Of a stretch of 20,668 nt of DNA, positions 8,745-19,080 are shown one piece after another. Within the stretch, counting starts at the first letter, position 1; each line of letters opens with the position of its first letter. Source of the stretch: Haplomitrium mnioides (lineage: Eukaryota; Marchantiophyta; Haplomitriopsida; Calobryales). Under the pieces are notes generated by a model. It had not been told where the DNA came from. It did no database searches and saw nothing but the letters and a program-made list of their open reading frames with translations. The position numbers and the translations under genes are program-made. The stretch spans positions 1 to 20,668 of the forward strand of contig JBNGIS010018728.1 in the NCBI GenBank assembly GCA_049999725.1. Direction: 5' to 3'.

Positions 8745-9066
8745 TTGTTTGATAAGATGCTTCTAGCACCATGACCATGTAGTGGTCATTTTTTGCATCC
8801 CAAATAGATTGTAGGTATGTATCAAGTTTTTGGATCAAATAGGCTTCTATGGGTGAAATAGTAAACTCTACTTACATGATATGATGATATACTAGTCTGG
8901 TGATGATTTATTTTAAAGATTTCTCACCCTATTTTAAGCACATTGTTGGTGTGAGAGCTGGCCCCATATTTTTTGCTCTATATATTGTTGTAGGAATGAC
9001 AAAAGTGTGAAAGAGGTCAATTTTAGCTAGGCCATTTTATTTATCATTTTCTTCACACCAATTTTC
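8745..9066 (-). mobile_element. Second, more eroded fragment of the same LINE family
   Basis: This stretch aligns with 7970-8290 of the first LINE: shared plus-strand landmarks are GTGGTCATT(T/G)TTTGCA, TAGGCTTCTA, CTAGTCTGGTGA, TTTCTC, TTGGTGTGAGAGCTGG(C/T)(C/T)CC, TATAT(A/T)(G/T)TG, GACAAAAGTGTGAAAGAGGT and TCTTCACACCA. Many substitutions and small gaps separate the two, and no open frame survives. Both are on the minus strand. The piece is cut on both sides: it lacks the LINE 3' end, and at about 9066 it meets the satellite directly. Confidence 0.8.
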
Positions 9067-9508
9067 TATGTATGTCTTCTCATATGAAAGCAACTATTAG
9101 ACCTACAAGCAAACATTTTCTCCAATAAAAACACAAAAAATCTCATATTTAATGGAGCAAATATGTCTTCTCGTGAGCAAAGCCTTTATTGAACCTACAA
9201 ACAAGCATTGTCTCTAACAAGTTAAGCATCTATGAATGTTTTTTAACATGAAAAGCGGTTATTAGATCTACAATCAAACATTATCTTTAATAAAGACACA
9301 AAAACTCTTATCATTAGTGGAGCACAAATGTTTTCTCGTTAACAAAGTTGTTATTTAGCCTACAAGCAAACATTGTCTTTCATAAGTGATGCATCTATGT
9401 ATGTTTTCTCATGTGAAAAGTAGCCATTGGGCATATAATCAAACCTTTTCTGTAAGAAAAACACGAAAACTCTTAATCTTAGTTAAGCACATGTGTCTTC
9501 TTGTGGCA
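9066..9508 (+). repeat. 165-bp satellite, left block (about 2.7 units)
   Basis: The same unit as the main block at 11670-16528: half A with AGCACAAATGTCTTCTCGTG, AAAG, CCTACAAACAAGCATTGTCT, then half B with GCATCTATGTATGTTTTCTC, GAAAAG, ATTGGGC, CAAACATT and AAAAACACGAAAACTCTTA. It begins in half B immediately after the LINE fragment and breaks off in half A after CTTCTTGTGGCAA (near 9508). Confidence 0.9.
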
Positions 9509-11114
9509 ATGAAGAAACTATGAGAGCATAAGATTTTGGCACTCTTAGTACGAAAAAAAATTAACACAAGGTAGAGACTCATGATGGTTGTTTGTTATTG
9601 CTGCTCTTTGCTTACAAGCTCATTACCTCAAACAAGTGCATTTTTCGTTTTACATGGGAAAATTTTGGACTTTCACAAAGATGAAGCCATTGCGATAGAG
9701 TTAGAAGATCAAGCAAAGCTTTTGATACTATGTGATAAGGTGTGCTTTGGTTTGAATCACACTTCTATTGCTTTTATTTCTTTTGCAGTAACTAGTGTCT
9801 TTACTTGTGAACTCAATTGCATTTGTTTCTCTTTCAAGGCACTATTTACAAAGTAGTGAAGTGATCTGTACTCAAGTATCTAAAGAAGGCATACTTCAAG
9901 AGCCAAAAATTGCCATTGGAATAAAAAAAGTTGATTAGAAGTATGGAGTACATGCACTTTCTTTGAACTTCTAGCTTCATGTGGTAATTGAACTTGTCTT
10001 TTCAAGTGCATTGTTAATTTGATCTTTTTGTTTTTGTTGCGTTAATTGAATCAGATAGGTTTTGAGCATCTATGTCTCAAATTTTGTCCTTTCTCTACAT
10101 CAACAATTATAATTAAAATGGAAAATATTAAGGCCCACTTGTGTGCCACTAAAGGTTTTTGAAGAAAATCAATCTTGGATCGAGACTCACACATATTGCC
10201 AACATACTATACATGATTGTACAATTGGCAAAACCAAAGCCTTCTACTACATGAGAGTATCTATGCATTTATGCACCTACAATTTATGAGAAGGAAAAAA
10301 ATCATTCATAAATTGGGAGATTGTATCACCCAATTTTCCATCATTTGAAAGTGGATACACTTTTGAAGAAGAGAACAAACAAGACAATTATTGATTATAT
10401 TTGCTTAGTATAATATTTAGGCATTTTGAGTTTTGAATTTTTTGAATTTTTGCTTCATTTAAGAGGAGGTACTTTAAAAGAAAAAATATAACTGACTTTT
10501 TCTTATGTTGTTGGTGATGTCAAGTTCTTGTAAGCAAGGTCACTCATATAATTATAAATCTGAAAGACTTAGTAGCAAATTTGTCAACCATTCACTATAA
10601 TGATCACTACATTCTTAGAAATTTCAGTATAGAACTGCACTTTCATTAGCCAATTTCTAAAGACTATGCTAATACAACCCAATTCTCTCATGTACTAAAG
10701 AGTTGACCTACAAAAAACACGAAATCGAGTTAGAGTAAAGTAGATCTAAGATTTGAGGCCTGAATGTCTCTCCTCAACAATTATCTCTCTACCTTTTGAA
10801 ATATTCTCGTGCCATCCCAACAACCTCAAGTCTTGCCAATCTTATCTCTTGCAAACCCTCTTTGCAATCTCTACCTCTAATTTTCTCAATCCTTTTTAAG
10901 TGACTTCAACATGTAGCTTGAAAGCAAGTATATGTAGAAAGTACTATAATCAACCACCACTTTGCCAATAGGTTATACTAGTCACTAGTAGCTTGTCTAT
11001 TCTATTCATAAAATAGCTATTTTAAGCTCAATGTTACATTTTTATATTAAGTCAAACTATTCAAAATAAAAAACATCACCATATTTATTCATACTTACTT
11101 AATGACCAAAAGCA
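9509..11114. other. Non-satellite stretch that interrupts the satellite
   Basis: AT-rich DNA without a recognised family. A plus-strand frame of 91 codons at 9581-9856 has a hydrophobic, Cys/Phe-rich peptide with no motif I recognise and no neighbouring exon. The remainder has frequent stops in all frames. It could be an old transposon insertion whose coding part has eroded, or the original DNA between two satellite blocks. No target-site duplication could be defined. Confidence 0.4.
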
Positions 11115-11320
11115 TCTACATGCATGGATTGCTTAAACCTATGCATGCTTAGACTTTGAGATGGAAACCAAAAGCCTATGCACGCATGGATTGTTGAAGC
11201 CCATGCGAGCAAAGACTCTAAGCTCAAAACCTAAAGCCTACGTGCGTATAGGTTGTTGAAGCCTTTGAGCTCATGGACTCCAAACAAAAACCCTAAATCC
11301 TATGCACTTATGGGATGTAG
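11115..11320 (-). repeat. Array with TATGCNTGCATA core, copy 2
   Basis: Phrases such as CCTATGCATGCTTAGACTTT, CCTATGCACGCATGGATTG, CCTACGTGCGTATAGGTTG and CCTATGCACTTATGGG alternate with AACC(A/T)AAAGC spacers at a period of about 60 bp (about 37 plus 25). The reverse complement (GAGTCT, CGCATGGGCTT, GGTTTTGAG) matches the array at 7-232. Both arrays are followed on their right by about 330 bp of AT-rich DNA and then the tip repeat. Confidence 0.7.
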
Positions 11321-11651
11321 TATAAAGTTTTGGTTTAATTTGTAGGTTATTTTGGAAAAATTCTGGAATTTTGCAGTGTTAGAATATTCTTCAACCATAT
11401 TATAACTTTATATGAAAAAAAAAAACATGGTTTTTGGTCTTTTGTTTGAATTTGATGTTTTCAATATTTTTACAAAAAACTAGGAATTTCATTGCAATTT
11501 CTATATGAATGATTTCTTTCCATCAAACAACTTTTTTGAAAATGCAAAAGAACAAGAAAAAACACTTTTGGAGTTTTTTTAGAGAAAAATACCCCCAATT
11601 TTCCCTTGTTTTGAATATAAAATAGTTCTTGCTCTAAGTAGCTCATGCTTG
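11321..11651. other. AT-rich link between array and tip repeat
   Basis: Long A and T runs, no gene. It shares AATTTGATGTTTT with the equivalent position in copy 1 (near 486-498). A 72-codon minus-strand frame at 11688-11470 extends across the tip and is a chance frame. Confidence 0.5.
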
Positions 11652-11669
11652 GTTCAAAGTAGCGGTTGT
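11652..11669 (+). repeat. Tip repeat, copy 2, at the left edge of the main satellite block
   Basis: Reads GTTCAAAGTAGCGGTTGT and is followed at once by satellite sequence (CTCCTAGTGAAGCGCAC). It matches copy 1 at 567-585 with one difference over 18-19 bases, and the inverted copy at 16533-16546. Confidence 0.6.
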
Positions 11670-14600
11670 CTCCTAGTGAAGCGCACATGTCTTCTCGTGA
11701 ACAAAATTGTTATTGATCCTACAAAAAAATGTTGTCTCTAACAAAAGAAGCACATATGTATGTTTTGTCATGGAAGAAAACATTATCTCCAACAAAAACA
11801 TGTAAATTGTGATCCTTAGTAAAGCACATATGTCTTCTCATGAGCAAAGCCACTATTGAGCCTACAAACAAGCATTGTGTCTAAAAAGTGAACCACATAT
11901 GTATGTCTTGTCATATAAAAAACAGCTATTGGACCTACAAGCAAACATTGTCTCCAACAAAAACACTTAAATTCTCATCTTTAGTAAACACATATGTCTT
12001 CTCACAAACAAAGCCTCTATTAAGCCTACAAACAAGCATTGTTTCTAATAAGTAAAGCACCTACGTATGTCTTGTAACATGAAAAGTAGCCATTGGACCT
12101 ACAAACAAACATTGCAACCAATAAAAAAAACACGTAAACTCTTATCCATAGTGAAGTGCATATGACTTCTTGTGAAAAAAAAAACCCCATTCTTAAGCTT
12201 TCAAAAAAGCATTCTCTCTAATAAATGAAGCACCTATATATGTCTTGCTACATGAAAAATGGCCATTAGACCTACAAGCAAACATTGTTTCCAGTTAAAA
12301 CATATAAACTTTCATCTTTAACAAAGCACATATGTCTTCTCATCAGCAAAGCCGCTATTTAGCCTACAAATAAGCATTTTCTCTAAGAAAACCACCTATG
12401 TATGTCATATCACATAAAAAGTGATCATTGGCCTTATAAGCAAACATTTTCACTAATAAAAATACGTAAACTATCATCTTCAATGAAGTACATATGTCTT
12501 TTCAAGAGCAAAGCCGCTATTGAAACAAACAAGCAATGTCTCTAAAAAGGTCAAGCATCTATGTATATCTTGTGACGTAAAAAGCATCTTTTAATCTTAC
12601 AAGCAAACAATGTCTCCAATAAAAACAGGTAAACTCTCATCTTAAGCAAAGCACATATGTATTCTTAAGAGCAAAGTCGCTATTGAGCCTACAAGTAAGC
12701 ATTGTCTCTATTAAATGAAGCATCTATGTATGTCTTGTCATGTGAAAAGTGGACAATAAGACTAGAAACAAACATTGTGTCCAATAAAAACATGTAAACT
12801 CTCATCTTTAGTGAAGCACATATGTCTTCTTGTAGCAAAGTCGCTATTAAGCCTACAAACAAGCATTGTATCTAATAAGTGAAGTAGCTATGTAGATTTT
12901 GTCACATAAAAAGCAGTTGGTGGGACGACAAGCAAACTTATTCTCGAATAAAAACACCTTAACTCTATTCTTTAGTGAAGCACACATGTCTTCTTATGAG
13001 CAAAGCTACTATTGAGCCTCTAAATAGGCATTATCTGTAGTAAGTGAAGCAGCTATTTATGTCTTGTCATGTGTGAAGCAACCATTAAGCCTACAACTAA
13101 ACATTGTAACAAACAAAAACACAAAAACTTTCATCCTTAGTAAAGCACATATGTCTTCTCTTGAGCAAAGCTATTGTTGAGCCTACAAACAAGCATTGTC
13201 TCTAATATGTGAAGCACATATGTATGTTATGTCACTTGGAAAGCGATCAATGGGCCTACAAGAAAACATTATCTCCAACAAAAACACGTAAACTTTCATC
13301 CTTAGTGAAGCACATATGTTTTCTAGTGAGCAAACTAGTTATTGAGAGTACAATCAAACATTTTCTCTAATAATTGAAGCATGTATGTATGTCTTGTCAC
13401 ATGAAAAGCAGCCATTCTGCCTATAAAATTATATTTTCTCTAAGAAAAACATGTAAACTCTCAAACTAAGTGAATCACATATGTCTTCTCATGAGAAAAG
13501 TTGCTATTGGGCCTATAGAAAAGCATTGTCTCTAATAAATGAAGCATCTATGTGTGTCTTGTCACATGAAATTGGTTGTTGGGCCTTAAAGTAAACATTT
13601 ACTCACACTTAAACTCTAATCCTTAGTGAAGCACGTATGTCTTCTCGACAGCAAAGCTGCTATTGAGTCTACAAACAAGCATTGTATATAATAAGTGAAG
13701 CACTATGTATGTCTTGTCATGCAAGCAAACATTGTCTCTAACAAACACGTAAACCCTCATTCTTAGTGAAGAGCATATATCTTCTCATGAGCAAAGTCAT
13801 TATTGAGCCTACAAACAAGCATTGTCTCTAATAAGTGAAGCATCTAGTATGTCTTGTCACATGAAAAATGGCCAATGAGACTATACAAAAATATTGTGTC
13901 TAATAAAAACATGTAAACTCTCATCTTTGAGGAAGCACATATGTCTTTTTGTGAGCAAAGTCGCTATTGAGGCTACAAACAAGCATTGTCTCTAGTAAGT
14001 GAAGCATGTATACATATCTTGCCACATGAAAAGAGACCAATGGGCCTACAAACAAATATTGTCTCAAATAAAAACACCTAAACTCTCAACTTTAGCAAAA
14101 CACATATGTTTCCACGTGAGCAAAGTTGATTTGAGCCTACAAATGAGTATTGTCTCTACTAAGTAAAGCATCTATCTATGTCTTGTCATAGATGCAAACA
14201 TTTTCTCTAAGAAAAATGCCTAAACTCTCATTCTTAGTGATGCATATATGTCTTCTTTTGAGCAAAGTTGTTATTGAGGCTAAATACAAGCATTATATGC
14301 AATAAGTGAAGCATATATGTATATCTTTGTCATGTAAAAAGCAGTCGGTAGGCTTATAAGTAAACATTGTCTCAAATAAAAATACCTAAACTCTTATCAT
14401 TAGTGAAGCACATAGGTCTTCTTGTGAGAAAAGCTGTTATTGAGTCTACAAACAAGCATTTTCTGCAATAAATTTAGCATCTATGTATGTCTTGTCATGT
14501 GAAAAGCAATTTTTGGGCCTTCAACCAAACATCTTTTGTAATAAAAGCACGAAAACTCTCATTCTTAAGAAAGCACATATGTCTTCTAATAAGAATAGTT

Positions 14601-16528
14601 GTTACTGAGCCTACAAACAAGTTATATCTCTAATAAATGAAGCACTAATATATGTATTGTTGTGTGAAAGGAAGTTATTGGACCTTCAAGCAAATATTGT
14701 TTCCAACAAAAACACTTAAGCTTTTATCATTATTGAAGGTCACATGTCTTCTTGTCAAAAAAGCCATTAGTGAGCCTACAAACAAGATTTTCTCTAACAA
14801 TTGAAGTACCCGTGTATGTCTTGTCACACAAACCAAACATTGTCTTTAAGACAAAAATGTAAACTCTCATCCTTAATGAAGCCCATGTGCCTTCTCATGA
14901 GCAAAGCCGTTGATGAGCCAAAAAAACAACCGTTGTCTCTAATAAGTGAAACACCTATATACGTCCTATCATGTCCAAAGTAGACTATAAGAAAATAGTG
15001 TTTCCAATAAAAAGACGTAAACTCTTATAATTAGTAAAGCATATCTAACTTCTCATGAGAAAAGCTACTATTGAGCTTACAAACAAGGATTGTCTCTAAT
15101 AACTCAAGCACATATCTATGTCTTATCATGTGAAAAGTGGTTGGTGGGCCTACAAACAAACATTGTCTCAAAAAAAACACTTAAACTATTATCTCTAGTG
15201 AAGTACATATGTCTTCTCATGAGTTGAGCTGCAATTGAGCTTACAAACAAGAATTGTCTCAGCCAACGGAAGCACCTATGTTTGTCTTGTCATGCAAGCA
15301 AACATTATCTCTAAAAAAAACACGTAAACTATTATCTTTAATGAAGCACATATACCTTCTTGTGAGCAAAGCCAGTATTGAGCTTACAAACAAGTGTTGT
15401 CTCTAAAAAGTGAAGCACCTAAGTATGTCTTGTCACATGAAAGTGGCCAAGGGAAAACTACAAGCAAACATTGTGTCCGAATAAAACACATAAACTCTTA
15501 TCTTTAATGAAGCACATATGCCTTCTTGTGAGAAAAGTTGCTATTGAACCTACAATTAAGCATTGTCTCCAAGAAGTGAAGCATGTATGTATATCTTGTG
15601 ATGTTAAAAAGCGGCCGATGGACCTACAAGCAAATATTTTCCTAAGCAAAACCACCTAAACTCTCATCCTTAGTGAAGCACATGTATCTTCTTGTGAGTA
15701 GAGCTGCTATTGAGCTTATAATTAATCATTTTCTCTAATAAATCAAGCACCTATGCATATCTTGCCACATGAGAAGCAGCAATTGGGCCTACAAGCAAAC
15801 ATTGCAACCAATAAAAACACATAAGTTCACATCCTTAGTAAAGCTAATATGTCTTCTCATGAGCAAAGATGCTATTGAGCCTACAAAAAATTGTTGTCTT
15901 TAATAGTGAAGCAATGTTGTGTGTCATATGTTGTGAAAATAAGCCGTTTGGCCTACAAACAAAAAACGTCTTCAATAAAAACACAAAAACACTCATCTTT
16001 AGTGAAGCACATATTTCTTCTTGTGAGTGAAGTTGTTGTTGAGCCTATGAATAAACATTTTCTCTACTACAAAAAGCACCTATGTATGTTTTTCACACAA
16101 GAAATTGGACCTTCAAGCAAACATTTTCTCCAAAAAAAACACTTTAACTCTTATTTTTAGTAAGATACGTATGTCTTCTTGTCAGCAAATCTACTATTCA
16201 GCCTACAAAAAAGGGTTATCTCTATCAAGTGAAGTATCTATGTATTTCTTGACATGCAAGCAAACATTGTCTCTTAGAAAAACACACAAACTCTCATCCT
16301 TAATAAAGCATATATGTCTTCTCATGAGCAAAGCTGCTATTTAGCATGCAAGCAAGTATTGTCTCTAATAAATGAAGCATCTATGTACATCTTGTCATGT
16401 CTCTTTAGTGCCTAATAGGACTACAAGAAAATATTGTGTCGAATAAAAAGTTGTAAACTCTCATCTTTAGTAAAGCACATATGTCTTCTCATGAGAAAAG
16501 TTGCTATTTAGTCTATAGACAAGCATTA
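11670..16528 (+). repeat. Main block of a 165-bp satellite, about 30 units
   Basis: The phrase GTGAAGCACATATGTCTTCT recurs with spacings of about 162-169 bp, with some shorter spacings of 140-146 bp. Each unit has two related halves. Half A runs GTGAAGCACATATGTCTTCT, CATGAGCAAAGCCGCTATTG, AGCCTACAAACAAGCATTGT, CTCTAATA. Half B runs GTGAAGCACCTATGTATGTC, TTGTCACATGAAAAGCGGCC, ATTGGGCCTACAAGCAAACA, TTGTCTCCAATA and then a 25-bp extra piece, AAAACACGTAAACTCTCATC. Units differ at perhaps 10-25 percent of positions by eye. No transcription signal is seen; short open frames within it recur with the period and are not genes. A unit length near 165 bp is typical of plant centromeric or heterochromatic satellites. 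Confidence 0.95.
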
Positions 16529-16532
16529 ATAG

Positions 16533-16566
16533 TCGGTACTTTGAACCAAGTTCCGTTATTGAATTC
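16533..16566 (-). repeat. Tip repeat, copy 3, inverted, at the right edge of the main satellite block
   Basis: On the minus strand: GAATTCAATAACGGAAC (16566-16550), then TTGGTTCAAAGTACCGACTA (16549-16530). It matches copy 2 at TTGGTTCAAAGTA-CG and copy 1 additionally in the GAA(T/C)TCAATA stretch. Satellite (ACAAGCATT) ends directly to its left. Together with copy 2 it puts the satellite block between inverted copies. Confidence 0.55.
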
Positions 16567-17147
16567 TTGTTGTATTTTGCATTGGAATTTAAAATAAAAA
16601 AAATCTGCTTCAAAAATTACATTTTTTTTATAGCTACAATTTTTTTCTTAAAAAAAATATTCAACTTGAAAATTGGTTTATTCAAATACCTATTGTATTT
16701 TGGCAAAACTTTAATGTTCAATACTTGGTAAAAAAAAAAGAAAAAACAAAATATTATATTATAGTAAGATAAACAAACATTGCAGAGAGAGAATATTGAA
16801 AAAACATGGTAAAGCTATATAGTTATTTTAAAAAAATTCTTAAATTAAAAAAAAAAACCTTCAAGATATAAAATCCTAAAACATTTACGAAAAACAAATC
16901 TGAAAAAAAGATGATATTGTAGCATACGCTGACATATAAATTTCTAATCTAGTAAGAGTTGCATTGAACTTGTATTTATGTACGAAATAAATAAAAGCAA
17001 AAAAGAAGACTTATGCTTGCATAGACTTCAAGCTCGCACATTGTAAAAGATGATGACTTTCTTGAAAATAAATATGACATTTCAAGGCCAGCAAGCAAAG
17101 AATCATTAGTAACTTGAAAAACTAAATAGAAAAAATAAATCACAACA
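16567..17147. other. AT-rich link with one TATGCTTGCATA core
   Basis: Very A/T-rich with many homopolymer runs and no coding signal. At about 17011-17030 it contains ACTTATGCTTGCATAGACTT, the core of the arrays at 7-232 and 11115-11320, about 450 bp from the inverted tip. Order from the tip outward (tip, AT-rich, core) mirrors copies 1 and 2, but only one or two core units remain. Confidence 0.5.
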
Positions 17148-17160
17148 TGTAATAAGGACA

Positions 17161-17168
17161 TATATATA
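17161..17168 (+). promoter_or_regulatory. TATA box of the LTR
   Basis: TATATATA followed by CCCTATGTAAGTAGGTCATC. It stands about 85-90 bp before the primer-binding-site-like sequence, the arrangement expected of a short copia LTR in which R and U5 follow the TATA box. Confidence 0.45.
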
Positions 17169-17251
17169 CCCTATGTAAGTAGGTCATCTATCAATCATTC
17201 TACTCATTCGTGTGGAGACTCTCGTGTGTATGTGTATGTGGTGCTCATGCA

Positions 17252-17267
17252 ATAACACGTTATCAAC
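17252..17267 (+). other. Primer-binding-site-like sequence
   Basis: Reads ATAACACGTTATCAAC directly after CATGCA. Plant copia elements of the lineage to which the pol remnant belongs commonly carry ATAACACGTTATCAGCACGA after the 5' LTR; here one G has become A within the matching part and the last bases are ATGACA instead of the expected end. The identification rests on my recollection of this motif plus the downstream pol of the right type. Confidence 0.5.
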
Positions 17268-19080
17268 ATGACAGACTCTACAACAAATTTTTTTTCCGCA
17301 TGGGCTCAATTCGCACCAACATCTCAAGAAGCTCCCCCGTCATCTATTCGCAACTTCTTTTACGCACTCACATTTTTCTCTCTCTGCCAAACATTTTTTT
17401 TCACTTCCTTGTTCTCGCGACACCACTTTTCTTCCCACATCTATCTAATGAGCAATTTTGAGCTTTTCCCTTTTCTTTTTTCCCTCTCATTTTCCTTTTG
17501 CTCCTCATTTCTCTCTCTTTCCTTGAGACGCCCTCGTACAAACTAGGGCTCCGGCACCTTGCGACCCCAGCTCCTCGTTCTGCTATGATGCCTCGCTCTC
17601 TTTTGACAACCGTCCGAGCAAACAACTTTTTCCTCTTGCTCTATGCTTAGCGACATCTTCTTTGCTTGACGACTTCTTTCTCTCTACTTGGCAATTTTTT
17701 CCTCTCTACTTGGCGACATCGTTTCCTCCAGCGGCGTTGCAAGTTGATCTCTTCTTCTCCCGCTCGACAACCTTCTCGACACTCGGTTGCTCCCTAGCTC
17801 GTCCCTGAGCACTCAGCTGCCGCAACACCTCTTCTCTCTTTGCTGACCTCAGTCCAACCCGGAGCACTTTGGTAACGTGCGTAGTCGACTAACATTGTAG
17901 CATTCTTGCTTGCATCTGTCCCTTGCCTTTGACGGACTGAAGTTGTCCATCCTCCTCACTCATTGCTAGCAACACCTACCAGGTTGTATTTTCCTTTTCC
18001 TTGTTTTCATTTGCTACATTTCTACACTAACCTCTCATCTAATTACGAACTATCGTTCTATCTCTTCCTTTTGTGTTCATGGCTCTTCCAGAGATTCTTG
18101 TTTTCTCTTTTTCTTTGCTAGAAACTATCCAGCACAGGCAGCAGGACCAGCGTGTACACCCGGTTTTCTTTGACACCATGGCACATGGATTTGTTCTCCT
18201 ACCCCTATACTTGACTCTTTCCTCTTACCTTTGTTGTTCCTCTCTAACTTTGAAGAATAAGCACACGAGCTTACCACCTTCCCATTGTTCTTTCCTTTTC
18301 ATTTTTCTGGTTTACCCTTTTCTCTTGTCTATGGTTCTCTGCTGTCACTCAATGATAGCCTACCTGTCTTTTACGACATAAGCACCATTGCATACCAGGG
18401 GGAGACAAGGCATCAAACTTCTAGCACTACCTTGCCTTTGTGTGTGACTTCGACATCATACACCTACTTATTTTTGTCTACTCTCATAATGTACAAGTTT
18501 GACTCACCTGCTCGTGCAACAACGAAGACTCTAGGGACTTCAACTCTTCTCTGAATAACTACACAGTCAAATATACTTTCAGTGAGAGATACTTTCACAC
18601 ATGCTACTGCACTAGCTATTATCGACATTCAATAGAATGGCAACACTGCATCTTGTCACTTCAAGTTTTTTCACTTTATGTTCCAAAACCCCAAGGTTCA
18701 ATTTCTTCAACCCACCTCTTGATTATCTTTGATTGATTCCTCTCTTTTCTGAACGAATCTATCCCTCACAAGAGACACACACTTTAATTCTGAAATATTT
18801 CTGACAAGAGACTACATGTGACTCATACTAACCTGAAACATTGACCCTTGTCACCTCCACGAGCTAAACCCTCTATCTGGCCATACTTGCAACTTTTATT
18901 TCTTCCTTCTTCATAGAATCATCATTGCAGAGCGGCACCACAATGATCGAGGACTAGAATCATACAAGGAAAGCTCTTGGAGGACACCATACATGCATAC
19001 CAACAGGAGTAGATACACATTCATATAGGGCAGTTTATTCATCTATTAGCAACATCAATTCCTCATTCATTTTTCTTCAT
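17268..19080. other. CT-rich non-coding stretch in place of gag
   Basis: Dominated by CTCTTT, TTTCCT and similar pyrimidine runs, with small internal repeats such as CTTGGCGACATC, CTTAGCGACATC and CTTGGCAATTTT (17640-17730). Several open frames of 60-100 codons in both strands are pyrimidine-run artefacts (Phe, Leu, Ser-rich) without motif. No CCHC knuckle and no retroviral-type protease motif is visible. It reads like an extended 5' untranslated leader, possibly with a splice donor at CCAGGT (near 17979). Confidence 0.45.

Noticed and set aside
9581-9856. Plus-strand open frame of 91 codons as a gene
   Set aside because: No recognisable domain, Cys/Phe-rich composition typical of AT-rich chance frames, and no supporting exon nearby.
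15458-16344. Several open frames of 60-90 codons in the satellite
   Set aside because: They recur with the satellite period and reflect the unit sequence.
11670-16528. CRISPR-like array
   Set aside because: Repeats are diverged, contiguous and 165 bp long with no unique spacers, in a plant nuclear context.
18396-18412. CCAGGGGGAGACAAGGC as a copia polypurine tract
   Set aside because: It resembles a polypurine tract, but it lies before the integrase and no LTR start (TG) follows, so it would make sense only in a nested second element for which there is no other sign.
17210-18554. Phe/Leu/Ser-rich open frames, some with apparent membrane segments
   Set aside because: Pyrimidine-rich DNA yields such peptides by composition; no domain, and overlapping frames look equally good.
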